Shown here one piece after another: positions 31,516 to 39,891 of a stretch of 64,000 bases of DNA. The stretch's first letter is position 1, and the number at the start of each line of letters is the position of its first letter. Source of the DNA: Roseovarius sp. (lineage in GTDB: Bacteria; Pseudomonadota; Alphaproteobacteria; Rhodobacterales; Rhodobacteraceae). The notes below the pieces were generated by a model. It had not been told where the DNA came from. It saw only the letters and a list, made by a program, of their open reading frames with translations, and did not search any database. The position numbers and the translations under genes were made by a program. The stretch lies in contig NZ_JALUXE010000008.1 in NCBI RefSeq assembly GCF_027019125.1, positions 124,001-188,000 of the forward strand, written 5' to 3'.

Positions 31516-33758
31516 TGCGCGGTATCGCCCTGCAACTCCACGGTAAAGAACCACTCAGCCATGGGGTCGCGTGATGCAACCTCGTCAGGGATCACGCCCG
31601 GACCGGATAGAAAGACATTCGATCCAAAGTGGCCGTGCAACCGCGACAGGCGTTCCATGCGGGGGCTTGTCAATTCTGCGAAGAAGTTGCTGTAATTTTC
31701 GGTCGCGCGCAATTCGGCGATTTTTGCGCGATGGCAGGCTACCGAATGGTGATGCGCGGCGGCAATTTCAGGGTCCTGCATCAGCCGATCCAGCTCGGCC
31801 CGCATCATCGCGAGGCGCGGCTGAATCGAGAGATCCTCCTGGAAATTGTTGTTCATGCGAAACCAGTAAGCGAGGCCTTGGTCGCGGTCCACATGGTTCA
31901 CCCGCCCCCTGTCACGCTTGACCAAGAAACTCTCGGCAGAGCGGACGGCGTAATGATTGAGTTGCACGAGGTCGTAGCCATACGTCTCGATCGTTGACCG
32001 CCAGCCATTGCGATACATTTCGCGAGGCAGGGGCTTGCCCGATCCATTCACCCAGTTGATTTCTTCCCAGAGTTGGGGGTTAAGCCCCTTGGGGCGATGC
32101 ACCCCCAGTTTCTTGAACAAGCCGATATTCTGGAACAGGGTCTTGAATCCCCAGGCCTGATGCGGTTTGCGCGCAAATTCCGGGGCACAGCGCAGAAACT
32201 GTTCGGTAATGGGGCGGTCGACATAGTCTCGCACATCGCCATTTCCAAAAAGCCGCCAGGTCATCGCGATCATGTTGGCATCCGGCACCGCAGCGAAGAG
32301 CGCATCGAGCGTGCCATCGCCGGTTTTGATGTTGATGTATTCATCCACGTCGATGCAGGTGATCCAAGTGGCAGATTTGATCACCGGCTCACTCTCGGCG
32401 GATTGCAGAGCGGCATGTTGCGGGGGCAAGTCCATCTCGCGAAAGCGGTTGTCGCGATGCTGCACAAATCCCTTGCGCTCCAGCAGTTGAAGCATGGTGT
32501 CGGTGCCGTCGGTACAGTCGTTGGTGTAGACGAGGATATCGTCGAACCCTATCGCGCGGTGATAGGCCAGCCATTCGAGGATAAAAGGACCCTCGTTCTT
32601 CATCGTCGTAACGATTGCCGCGCGCCCGCGTCCGCCATGTAGCGGATCGGGGGCGATTTCAGGCATGCGCACCGGTGTGTGATCAAAGTAGGATTGCGCG
32701 CGCTCCAGCAGCGGTGGGTGCTCGATCAAAGAGGATTTCGGCACGATCCGCGAGATTGACGGGGTCGGGTGGCGCAGCGCCATGTGCCGATGAAACCCCT
32801 GTGTGCGGGCCGCATCTGGGCGGGCATTGCCCACCCGCAGCAGACGCCAGACCGCATCCTTGGGCAGTTTCGAAGGCGCGAGGCACCAGCGCTGCCGCCC
32901 GCCACCCGAATCGAATTGAACGCAGATGTGATCGGCAAAGCGCGTTGGCTGACCATTGCGCACGCGCCAAGGATAGCAATGCCGCCCGATCAGTACGATC
33001 AAGCCACCGCGAGCGGCAACTGCGCTATCAAAGATCGTCTCGGGCCCGGTTACGACCAGATCGTGAACGTCGATATTGGCCACGGCGCGGGCCTCTGCCA
33101 GAAAGCGGTGGCGGGCAATTTCGTAGTAGCTGAGCGCTCCGAGGGGCGACTGCCATGGCGCGGGTGCGGGTATTTCCATCCGGTCCTTGCCCGGCGCCTC
33201 TGGAACACAAAAGGGATGCGCTTCGGGCGGGGCATCGGGATAGCCCAGCGGCTGATCGCTCGTGAGCAGGATAACCCGGATGTCGCGCCCGCTCTTGCTG
33301 AGCCCCTCGCGCAGCGCCTGAGCAAATTCCGGGTCCGAACCGGGAGATGCGCGGTCGAGGATCACGGCACCGGTCATCCGCTGCTGATCGGCATGGAACG
33401 CCAGCCAAGTCAGAACGGTCTCGGCATCCTCTCCGTTGCGCACGGCGGCGATGGTGTCGCGGCCTTCCAGCAGGGATAACTCGGCCTCGGCCGGGGTCAC
33501 GTCCATCGCGCCGCTGGGTGTCTGAAACGCAAGGCGTCCTTCGGGCGCGGAATAGATGAGGATGGGCGCACTGCCCACGCTCATTTCTGCGAGGAGCACT
33601 GCGCCTTTCGGCGCTTCTATCAGGGCAGGGTCAACCTTGGGCGCGAAAAAGAGCGTGACGCGCCGCTCGCCATCGTGACGTGTTTCGACGGCATCGAGCA
33701 GGACAGTCCCCCCGAGCTCTTGGCTTGCCATGCGGCGTTCGATCACTTGCCCGGTCAT
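31512..33758 (-). CDS. Glycosyltransferase with an extra, decayed N-terminal copy of the domain
   Basis: A 748-residue protein. Residues 380-700 are an intact transferase domain: T-T-M-K-N-E-G-P-F-I-L-E-W-L-A-Y-H (383-400), T-N-D-C-T-D-G and I-D-V-D-E-Y (469-474), then L-N-H-Y-A-V-R-S-A-E-S-F-L-V-K-R. Residues about 105-330 align by eye with the same domain but the key parts are changed: N-G-E-D-A-E-T-V-L-T-W-L-A-F-H (108-122) replaces the start and N-I-D-V-H-D (228-233) replaces the metal site, so it is probably an inactive copy that binds or structures the acceptor. It starts with an ATGA overlap after the 33755-34801 gene and overlaps the next gene at its end. Confidence 0.75.
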   Translation of the reverse strand: MTGQVIERRMASQELGGTVLLDAVETRHDGERRVTLFFAPKVDPALIEAPKGAVLLAEMSVGSAPILIYSAPEGRLAFQTPSGAMDVTPAEAELSLLEGRDTIAAVRNGEDAETVLTWLAFHADQQRMTGAVILDRASPGSDPEFAQALREGLSKSGRDIRVILLTSDQPLGYPDAPPEAHPFCVPEAPGKDRMEIPAPAPWQSPLGALSYYEIARHRFLAEARAVANIDVHDLVVTGPETIFDSAVAARGGLIVLIGRHCYPWRVRNGQPTRFADHICVQFDSGGGRQRWCLAPSKLPKDAVWRLLRVGNARPDAARTQGFHRHMALRHPTPSISRIVPKSSLIEHPPLLERAQSYFDHTPVRMPEIAPDPLHGGRGRAAIVTTMKNEGPFILEWLAYHRAIGFDDILVYTNDCTDGTDTMLQLLERKGFVQHRDNRFREMDLPPQHAALQSAESEPVIKSATWITCIDVDEYINIKTGDGTLDALFAAVPDANMIAMTWRLFGNGDVRDYVDRPITEQFLRCAPEFARKPHQAWGFKTLFQNIGLFKKLGVHRPKGLNPQLWEEINWVNGSGKPLPREMYRNGWRSTIETYGYDLVQLNHYAVRSAESFLVKRDRGRVNHVDRDQGLAYWFRMNNNFQEDLSIQPRLAMMRAELDRLMQDPEIAAAHHHSVACHRAKIAELRATENYSNFFAELTSPRMERLSRLHGHFGSNVFLSGPGVIPDEVASRDPMAEWFFTVELQGDTAH

Positions 33759-34801
33759 GTGTCGGCGCCACCTTTGGTCAAGTGCAGCTGAGCGGCCAGA
33801 AACGCGCGCCCCTCTTCGGCCGAGGGGGGAGTGCTGTCGGTTAGAAAGCCCAGTCTGAACGCCAGCCGAACAGACTCGATTTCCTGCATCAGCGTTTGAT
33901 AGCGGTTAGCGTGGGTTGCGAGACAGGCCGATTGCGCCGCCGCGACAGCCGGCATGGCCATGAGCCGCTCAATTTCTTGCCGGGTGTTGCGCATCATGGG
34001 CAGGATCTCTGTGGCGTCGACTGTATTCCAGTTGCGTTCGGCCCAATAGGCGATCCCGATCTCGCGGTCCATATGATTGGGCAATCCACGGGCGCGTTTG
34101 AGCATGAATTCCTCGACCGAGCGGAGCGAATAGTGGTTGAGCCAGGCGAGTGCTGGGGCCTTGAGCGCGCCATAGAGCGAGATTGCGTTGTCGTTTGCCG
34201 CGAACCCTTCGGCAAGATGCCGGCCGTCCGGACCGATCCACCTTGCCGCATGAGCTTGGCGTGCGCGTGGGCGGTGGACGCCGGGCTGCCGAAAGGCACG
34301 CGGCCTGTGCAGCGTCTTGAAGAGATGGGCCAGCGGGAAATGCAGATCAAATGGTGCCGCGCGGGTGAAACGCTCTGGTGTCAGGCCTGCGGCACGTCGC
34401 TTGTGGCCGCCTGAGCCGAACAATCGCCACGGCAGGGCGAGGGCGTCGAATTGCCCGGCAAGTCGTTCGTAATCTGCAAGCAGGTCGTGCAGGCTGTTGA
34501 AATGACCGCAGAGAAATTCGTCACAATCAAAGAAGAGCGCCCAGTCGGCCTTCTTGTACCCTTCGGTGTCGCGCAAGTGGCGCAACGCTTGCCATTGCAC
34601 GGATTTGCCGCCTTTTGGGGAAAATTCCACATGCAATATCCGCGGGTCCTGAGTGAGGAGGTCCAGTAATGCCGCGCTGCCATCGGTGCAGTCATGGCTG
34701 TAAACCAGCATTCTGTCAAAACCGAGCGCCAGATGGTGCGCCAGCCATTCAACGACATAGGGACCATCATCGTGCAGACAGGTCATACCCAGAATAGTCA
34801 A
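33755..34801 (-). CDS. Glycosyltransferase family 2-type protein
   Basis: A protein of 348 residues if it starts at the TTG at 34799-34801, which has AGGGG six bases upstream and gives T-I-L-G-M-T-C-L-H-D-D-G-P-Y-V-V-E-W-L, the usual start for this family; a GTG at 34849 would add 16 residues but has no ribosome site. Conserved parts are Y-S-H-D-C-T-D-G, F-F-D-C-D-E-F (metal motif in C-D-E rather than V-D-E form) and L-N-H-Y-S-L-R-S-V-E-E-F-M-L-K-R-A-R-G-L-P-N-H. Its stop overlaps the start of the 748-residue transferase, so the two are coupled. Acceptor and donor unknown. Confidence 0.75.
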   Translation of the reverse strand: MTILGMTCLHDDGPYVVEWLAHHLALGFDRMLVYSHDCTDGSAALLDLLTQDPRILHVEFSPKGGKSVQWQALRHLRDTEGYKKADWALFFDCDEFLCGHFNSLHDLLADYERLAGQFDALALPWRLFGSGGHKRRAAGLTPERFTRAAPFDLHFPLAHLFKTLHRPRAFRQPGVHRPRARQAHAARWIGPDGRHLAEGFAANDNAISLYGALKAPALAWLNHYSLRSVEEFMLKRARGLPNHMDREIGIAYWAERNWNTVDATEILPMMRNTRQEIERLMAMPAVAAAQSACLATHANRYQTLMQEIESVRLAFRLGFLTDSTPPSAEEGRAFLAAQLHLTKGGADT

Positions 34802-34962
34802 TGCGATCCCCTGCTGTCTGACCCGTATTGTTGGCGCGCTGGTGGGCACTATAGCCGGGGCTTAGGCTCAAAGTCACCCAAAGGCCGATGTCCTTTCGAA
34901 AATTCTCCCCCAGACGCGCGCATGTGGTGGGCTGTGTTCACAGTGCGGATTGCACCGGTTTG

Positions 34963-35703
34963 CTAAAGGTATCCGCGCACGAGGCTTTCTGCGATCAGTG
35001 TCCAGCCATCGGCGACGACAAAGAATGCCAGCTTGAAGGGTAAAGAGACGATGGCAGGCGGGACCATCATCATGCCCATCGACATCAGGATGGCCGCAAC
35101 CACGAGGTCGATGATCAGAAAAGGCAGAAAAACCAGAAAGCCGATCTGAAAAGCACGTGCGATTTCCGACAGCATGAAACTGGGAATAAGAATCGAGAGT
35201 GGTGCGTCCGGCCCTGTCGGAGGTGTGGCCGTCTCTGGGCGCAGGGCGGCCATGGTTGCCAAAGTGTCAGGGTCCACGCGACCGAACATGAACACTCGAA
35301 AGGGGGCCAGTGTCCGCTCGATGGCGAGGTCAGTGGACAGGCGTTCCTGCAGCAGCGGCTCGATTCCGGTCTCCCAGGCTTGGGTAAAAACGGGTTCCAT
35401 CACGAAAAAGGTCAGAAAGAGCGCGAGGCTCACGATCAGCATGTTCGGGGGGGATTGTTGCAGGCCGAGTCCTTGTCTCAGAATGGAGAGGACCGTGACG
35501 ACAAAGGGAAAGCACGTTACCATGATCGCAATCCCCGGCGCGAGGCTGAGTACCGTAATCAAGGCGATCAGTTGCAGCGTGCGTGCCGACAACGAGCCGC
35601 CGTCGCCCAAGGACAAGGTGAGATCCTGTGCCGCCGCACCAGAGGCATGCCCTGCCAGAAAGAGGACGCTCAATCCGAAGAGGATCAGACCGGCCCTCAT
35701 CAT
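34963..35703 (-). CDS. fliP: Flagellar export gate protein FliP
   Basis: A 246-residue membrane protein with a cleavable-type signal (L-F-L-A-G-H-A-S-G-A-A-A-Q) and four helices. Motifs are T-L-Q-L-I-A-L-I-T-V-L-S-L-A-P, F-P-F-V-V-T-V-L-S-I-L-R-Q-G-L-G, F-R-V-F-M-F-G-R-V, L-I-P-S-F-M-L-S-E-I-A-R-A-F and D-L-V-V-A-A-I-L-M-S-M-G-M-M-M, all as in FliP. It forms the FliP5-FliQ4-FliR1 pore of the type III export gate. Last gene of fliF-fliH-fliN-fliP, each linked by 4-base overlaps. The other pore parts, fliQ and fliR, are in two other operons of the window. Confidence 0.95.
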   Translation of the reverse strand: MMRAGLILFGLSVLFLAGHASGAAAQDLTLSLGDGGSLSARTLQLIALITVLSLAPGIAIMVTCFPFVVTVLSILRQGLGLQQSPPNMLIVSLALFLTFFVMEPVFTQAWETGIEPLLQERLSTDLAIERTLAPFRVFMFGRVDPDTLATMAALRPETATPPTGPDAPLSILIPSFMLSEIARAFQIGFLVFLPFLIIDLVVAAILMSMGMMMVPPAIVSLPFKLAFFVVADGWTLIAESLVRGYL

Positions 35704-35999
35704 AACCCATCCTGCAAGTTCGCAACCTCTGTGACACGCACGGCAATCTGACCATGTTGATCTCCCGCGAGCTCTTCGAGTTGACCGCGCGCGATGAGGC
35801 GCTCGCCCACGTAGAGTTCCACGGCATCGTCAACGCGCCGGTCGAGGACCAGAACCGCGTTCTTGCCAAGTTTCAGCAGGTCCCGGATCAGCGGGCGCGC
35901 CTTGCCGACCGACACAGTGATCTCGATCGGGACCGAGGAAAACGGATTGTGCAGATCGTTGGGACAGGTTTCGCTGCTGTCGGTCTTGTCATCCATCAT
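35700..35999 (-). CDS. fliN: Flagellar motor switch protein FliN
   Basis: A 99-residue protein consisting almost entirely of one SpoA domain: V-P-I-E-I-T-V-S-V-G-K-A-R-P-L-I-R-D-L-L, then G-K-N-A-V-L-V-L-D-R-R and V-E-L-Y-V-G-E-R-L-I-A-R-G-Q-L, the usual FliN core. In the C ring FliN binds FliM and the FliH/FliI export complex. No fliM is in the window. Its ATG overlaps the end of fliH by 4 bases and its end overlaps fliP by 4 bases. Confidence 0.93.
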   Translation of the reverse strand: MMDDKTDSSETCPNDLHNPFSSVPIEITVSVGKARPLIRDLLKLGKNAVLVLDRRVDDAVELYVGERLIARGQLEELAGDQHGQIAVRVTEVANLQDGL

Positions 36000-36586
36000 G
36001 CCACTATCCTCTGATTTTGCTGGAAGAATCCGGATACCGCGTTCTCGATCCTCAGCAAGACATCCGGCATGTCGAGCGCGCGTTCGCTCTCGCCCAAGCG
36101 CAGGAGAACCTGACCGCTCGCCAGGGTTTGATCCTCTGTCAAGGTGCAGGCAAGATCAGGCATCTCGGCGGTCAGACGACGCAGGATCGCGAGGTCCGCG
36201 GGGCCGGCTGTCAGCTGAACCGGCTGACGCCCGTTGGTCTCGAGCAAGTCATGGAGGATTTCGGTCACCTGCGGGACCAACATCGCGTGGCTGAGCGGGG
36301 GTAGCACCGTTTGCGTGATCTGCTGCAATAGACGCTGCATCGCACCCATGATCTCGCCGTGCACTTCCTCGTAGGTAAAGCCGATGTCCTGCAGGTTCTG
36401 GGCGAGATCAGCGGTGATCCTGCGACCATCCTCGACCTGCGATTTTACACAATCGTCCCACCCCGCCTGATAGCCTTTCTCGAAGGCTTCGAGGCGTTCT
36501 TCCTCAAGCGAGACATCCGTGATCGCAACGGGTTTCCCTTGGGAGAGCGCGCCAAAGTCGTGCAACAGATGTGCAATCGACATCAA
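35996..36586 (-). CDS. fliH: Flagellar assembly protein FliH (export ATPase regulator)
   Basis: A 196-residue hydrophilic protein. After the start there is E-R-L-E-A-F-E-K-G-Y-Q-A-G-W-D-D, a typical FliH repeat region, then a long coiled coil (about residues 50-100) and a C-terminal domain with P-L-S-H-A-M-L-V-P-Q-V and L-A-S-G-Q-V-L-L-R-L-G-E-S-E-R-A-L-D, similar to FliH/SctL. The sequence is diverse in this family so the call relies partly on position between fliF and fliN. It would bind FliI and FliN and guide substrates to the export gate. Overlaps both neighbours by 4 bases. Confidence 0.75.
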   Translation of the reverse strand: MMSIAHLLHDFGALSQGKPVAITDVSLEEERLEAFEKGYQAGWDDCVKSQVEDGRRITADLAQNLQDIGFTYEEVHGEIMGAMQRLLQQITQTVLPPLSHAMLVPQVTEILHDLLETNGRQPVQLTAGPADLAILRRLTAEMPDLACTLTEDQTLASGQVLLRLGESERALDMPDVLLRIENAVSGFFQQNQRIVA

Positions 36587-38190
36587 ACCCTCTCCTCTTC
36601 GCCTTCCAGCCAGGTGCGCAGGATCTCAACGGTTTCCTCCTGGCGTTGCCCGATCAGCGTGCGCAGACGTGCGACCGGATCGTCTGCATTGTCATCAAGA
36701 CGCGGGCGCAGACCCGTTTGCGGTGTCTCGGACACATCGGACAGATCCGAGACGTCGATGTCGCCGTCGTCGATCAAGCCAGAAAGGGGCGTGAGTACAG
36801 GTTCCGGGTCCGGAGCCCGCCGTGCGGGAGCACTCAGTTGCGAGAGGGGTTGCGGGGCAGGGCGCGAGAGGATTGGGCGTAGTACAAAAAGGCCCAGCAC
36901 AAGAGCCACGATCGCCAGAACCAGCGATTGAACCAAGGTCATGGTGTCGATGGCAAGACGCTGAAGCAAGCCCGCTTCGACAAGTGTGCCGGCCGGTTCT
37001 GCAGGCTGGAATTGCAAGGTGCGAATCGTCAACACGTCGCCGCGCGTTTCGTCCAAACCCACTGCAGAAGCAACAAGATCGCCAAGCGCAGTCAGTTCCT
37101 CTGCGGGGCGCGGGGCAAAGACTGGTGTGCCGCTAGCGTCGGGGGCGGTGATCCCGTTGATCAGAACCGCAACTGTCATGCGCTTGATCGCGCCGGGTTG
37201 CTGAATGATCTCACGCTCAGTGCTGGACACTTCATAGTTCACGCGTTCGCGTGTCTCGGTGTTCTCGCTGGCCGATGTTCCAGTTGCGGCCGCATCCCCG
37301 TCCGGCAGGTTGGAGGCGACTGTAACGCTGGTGTCGTTGCCGCTTGAGGTGTTCGCGCGTTCTTCGGTGTCCGTGCTTATGGCAACACGTCCCTCGGGGT
37401 CAAATCGCCGCTCGCGGGTTGATTCGGTTTGTGTGACGGCCTCGAGCGCGATCTCGACGACGGCATTTCCGGGCCCGACGCGCGCCTCAAGCAGACGCTG
37501 GGCGCGCAGGCGCAAGCCCTCTGCGCGTTCATCCGCGGTGTTGGCCTTGGTTTCTTCGGCCCCGTTCACCAAGGCCCCCTCGGCATCGATTATGGATACG
37601 TCGTCAGGCGTAAGATCGGCGACGGCAGATGCGATGAGAAACTGCAGCGCACGCGCATGTTTGACGGAGATCTCGGCCCCGTTTGTGGTGAGCGATACCG
37701 AAGCGGACCTGCGAATATTTCGCTGAAATGGATTGGCCCCGGTCGAGGCGATATGAACCCGTGCCGCCAGAATCGCGGGATGCGAGACGATCGTCCGGGC
37801 CAATTCACCCTCCTTGGCGCGCCAGTAGGCTGCGTCGAACATCTGTGATGTGGTGCTAAAGCCCGACAATCCATCGAGCAGTTCGTAACCGCTCGCGCCC
37901 AACCGCGGGAGACCCTCGCCAGCCAGAATCATGCGCAGTTCATCCCGGCGCGTCGCGTCGACGAGAATCGCATCGTTGCGCACCTCGTATCGGACGCCGT
38001 GTTGCTCTAGCGCTGCGACAACCTCGCCTGCGGCACCACTTTCGAGCCCCGCGTAAAGCAAGGTCATGCTCGGTGTGGATGCCATGCGTGCGAGGGCCAG
38101 AACCGCCCAAAACATCGCGACTGCGGCGCCGATGACGATGATACGGTTGCGCAGGGTCAGCGTCTTCCAGAGTTTCGTGATCTGCTGCAA
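36583..38190 (-). CDS. fliF: Flagellar MS-ring protein FliF
   Basis: A 535-residue membrane protein. A first membrane helix is at about residues 18-35 (I-I-V-I-G-A-A-V-A-M-F-W-A-V-L-A-L-A), followed by two ring-building domains (Y-A-G-L-E-S-G-A-A-G-E-V-V and A-R-V-H-I-A-S-T-G-A-N-P-F), and a second helix near residue 430 (L-V-L-A-I-V-A-L-V-L-G-L-F-V). The tail ends with R-Q-E-E-T-V-E-I-L-R-T-W-L-E, which is the FliG-binding helix, so a FliG must exist in the genome although it is not in this window. First gene of the fliF-H-N-P operon; a CtrA-like box lies in its 121-base upstream gap. Confidence 0.95.
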   Translation of the reverse strand: MQQITKLWKTLTLRNRIIVIGAAVAMFWAVLALARMASTPSMTLLYAGLESGAAGEVVAALEQHGVRYEVRNDAILVDATRRDELRMILAGEGLPRLGASGYELLDGLSGFSTTSQMFDAAYWRAKEGELARTIVSHPAILAARVHIASTGANPFQRNIRRSASVSLTTNGAEISVKHARALQFLIASAVADLTPDDVSIIDAEGALVNGAEETKANTADERAEGLRLRAQRLLEARVGPGNAVVEIALEAVTQTESTRERRFDPEGRVAISTDTEERANTSSGNDTSVTVASNLPDGDAAATGTSASENTETRERVNYEVSSTEREIIQQPGAIKRMTVAVLINGITAPDASGTPVFAPRPAEELTALGDLVASAVGLDETRGDVLTIRTLQFQPAEPAGTLVEAGLLQRLAIDTMTLVQSLVLAIVALVLGLFVLRPILSRPAPQPLSQLSAPARRAPDPEPVLTPLSGLIDDGDIDVSDLSDVSETPQTGLRPRLDDNADDPVARLRTLIGQRQEETVEILRTWLEGEEERV

Positions 38191-38251
38191 AGCATGCCTC
38201 CGCTACCTTGAGTTCCAGAATTGTTCCAAGGTCATCATTCCTGCATCAGGC

Positions 38252-38266
38252 TTAACAATCGGTTAG
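38252..38266. promoter_or_regulatory. CtrA-box-like site between divergent fliF and fliL
   Basis: TTAA (38252-38255), 7 bases, TTAG (38263-38266): 7 of 8 matches to TTAA-N7-TTAA. It lies 62 bases from the fliF start and 46 bases from the fliL start, so one site could serve both directions. Confidence 0.5.
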
Positions 38267-38311
38267 TTTCTGTGGGTCTATAAGGGTTTATCGACAGCAG
38301 GATGGGTGAAC

Positions 38312-38815
38312 ATGCCAGAGACCGAGGAATTGGAGACAAGAGCCGTGGCGAAGCCGTCAAAGAGACCGCTGATGCTCGGACTGGTCTTGGCGCTCCTGGG
38401 CGCGGCGGCGGGGTTTTACACCGTGTGGTCTGGCTTGATACCGCTTGGCGGTGGGCATGGAGCTGTCGCCGAAGCGCCTGTTGACGCGGCTACCGATCCC
38501 GGTCTTTCGACGGTTGATCTGGCCTTTGTGCCGGTCATTCCCGTGGTTGTCTCGCTGGGGCAGGGGGCCGCGCGGTCGCATCTGCGATTCGCCGCTGAAC
38601 TGGAGGTTAAGGCCGCCCATAAATCCGATGTCGAAAAGCTGATGCCGCGCATCGTCGATGTGACGAACACCTATCTGCGCGCGCTCAATCTATCGGATCT
38701 GGAAGACGCTCAGGCCTTGATCCGCCTGCGCGCGCAGCTCTTGCGCCGCATGCAGGTCGTGACCGGGGCCGGGCGCATCAACGATCTTTTGATCATGGAA
38801 TTCGTGTTGAACTGA
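38312..38815 (+). CDS. fliL: Flagellar basal-body protein FliL
   Basis: A 167-residue single-pass inner-membrane protein. The helix is at about residues 20-38 (L-M-L-G-L-V-L-A-L-L-G-A-A-A-G-F-Y), then a linker and a periplasmic domain with L-R-F-A-A-E-L-E-V-K and the C-terminal L-R-A-Q-L-L-R-R-M-Q-V-V-T-G-A-G-R-I-N-D-L-L-I-M-E-F-V-L, the classic FliL ending. FliL encircles or supports MotAB stators. The ATG at 38312 is preferred over a GTG at 38306 for spacing to AGGA. Leads the long operon that runs to 48406. A second FliL-like gene is at 48417-48899. Confidence 0.9.
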   Translation: MPETEELETRAVAKPSKRPLMLGLVLALLGAAAGFYTVWSGLIPLGGGHGAVAEAPVDAATDPGLSTVDLAFVPVIPVVVSLGQGAARSHLRFAAELEVKAAHKSDVEKLMPRIVDVTNTYLRALNLSDLEDAQALIRLRAQLLRRMQVVTGAGRINDLLIMEFVLN

Positions 38816-38826
38816 GGAGCGCGCAT

Positions 38827-39222
38827 ATGGAAATGATCTCGGATATTCTGCTTGTTGCGGGCGCGATCGGGGCGGGGGTCTATTGCTTTGTGCTGGCCCG
38901 ACGGCTCAACCATTTCAACGATCTCGAAACCGGCATGGGCGGTGCGGTGGCGGTCCTTTCGGCGCAGGTTGACGATCTGACACGGACGCTTCAGGCGGCG
39001 CGGCAGACTGCGGACGGGTCCACGCGCTCGCTCGTTAGTGTCACCGAGCGTGCCGAAGATGTGGCCCGGCGGCTCGAGCTCCTGGTGGCCGCGATGCACG
39101 ATCTGCCCAATCATGAGGGCTCTCCTCCGCAGCATCGCCAAGCGCCCGTCAGCCCCCCGATTGCCGAACCTGGACCTGTTTTCAAGCGCCATCATGAACC
39201 GGCACGCGGGGCGGCACAATGA
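38827..39222 (+). CDS. Flagellar-operon membrane protein, unknown function
   Basis: A 131-residue protein. One predicted membrane helix near the N-terminus (residues 5-24, I-L-L-V-A-G-A-I-G-A-G-V-Y-C-F-V-L-A) is followed by a coiled coil of about 50 residues (D-D-L-T-R-T-L-Q-A-A-R region) and a Pro/Gln-rich, probably disordered tail. I do not recognise it. It sits between fliL and a MotE-like gene, with a 4-base overlap to the latter, so a role in assembling or regulating the stator is plausible. A ribosome site GAGGAG is visible at 38814-38819, across the fliL stop. Confidence 0.6.
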   Translation: MEMISDILLVAGAIGAGVYCFVLARRLNHFNDLETGMGGAVAVLSAQVDDLTRTLQAARQTADGSTRSLVSVTERAEDVARRLELLVAAMHDLPNHEGSPPQHRQAPVSPPIAEPGPVFKRHHEPARGAAQ

Positions 39223-39821
39223 TCTGGCGATCCCTCGCGACCAAACGATCTGCGCGACCAAGACCTGCACGCGGCGTGCTATTAATTCTCTCGACCTTTC
39301 TGGTGGCATCGGCCTTGCTGCGGTTTGGCGAGGGTATCGGCGGGGCCTTTGCCCTTGCGTCAGACCCCACGGACGAGAGCAGCAACCCTCCCGCAAAGAC
39401 CTGCGAAACGCCGGAAGATATGAAGGCCCTGCTTGGCGCGCTGCAAGAGCGCGGGCGCGCGCTTGAGGAGCGAGAAGCGGCCGTGCGAACCAGAGAGCAA
39501 GCGCTCAAACTGGTCGAGCAGGAGGTCGGCCAAAAGATCACGGCACTGACGTCTGCCGAAGAGGATTTGCGCCGCATGATCGCCGTCACGGAAAGTGCCG
39601 CTGAGAATGACGTGCTGCAACTCACCAAGGTTTACGAGTCGATGAAGCCAAAACAGGCGGCCGCGCTCTTTGAGGAGATGGATCCGGTCTTTGCGGCCGG
39701 ATTTCTTGCCCGCATGCGCCCCGACGCCGCGGCAGATGTGCTCGCGGGTCTGTCTCCGGGTGCGGCACATGGCATCAGCGTGATCCTCGCGGGGCGCAAT
39801 GCCACCGCGCCCCGGGAATGA
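39219..39821 (+). CDS. MotE-like flagellar protein (coiled coil plus MgtE N-like domain)
   Basis: A 200-residue protein: a membrane or signal segment at about residues 19-38 (G-V-L-L-I-L-S-T-F-L-V-A-S-A), a coiled coil with many Glu/Arg (about 68-120) and a C-terminal helical domain with L-T-K-V-Y-E-S-M-K-P-K-Q-A-A-A-L-F-E-E-M-D, F-A-A-G-F-L-A-R-M-R and A-A-D-V-L-A-G-L-S-P. The last domain resembles the MgtE N-terminal domain found in MotE, the periplasmic chaperone of MotC in rhizobia. Position next to motA supports this. The start overlaps the preceding gene by 4 bases. Confidence 0.75.
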   Translation: MIWRSLATKRSARPRPARGVLLILSTFLVASALLRFGEGIGGAFALASDPTDESSNPPAKTCETPEDMKALLGALQERGRALEEREAAVRTREQALKLVEQEVGQKITALTSAEEDLRRMIAVTESAAENDVLQLTKVYESMKPKQAAALFEEMDPVFAAGFLARMRPDAAADVLAGLSPGAAHGISVILAGRNATAPRE

Positions 39822-39891
39822 GCGCGGATCGTCAGGGTTTGTTAATGGCTTGATGGCAGTCTCGGATCAGGGATTGCCCATGGGGAGCGGA

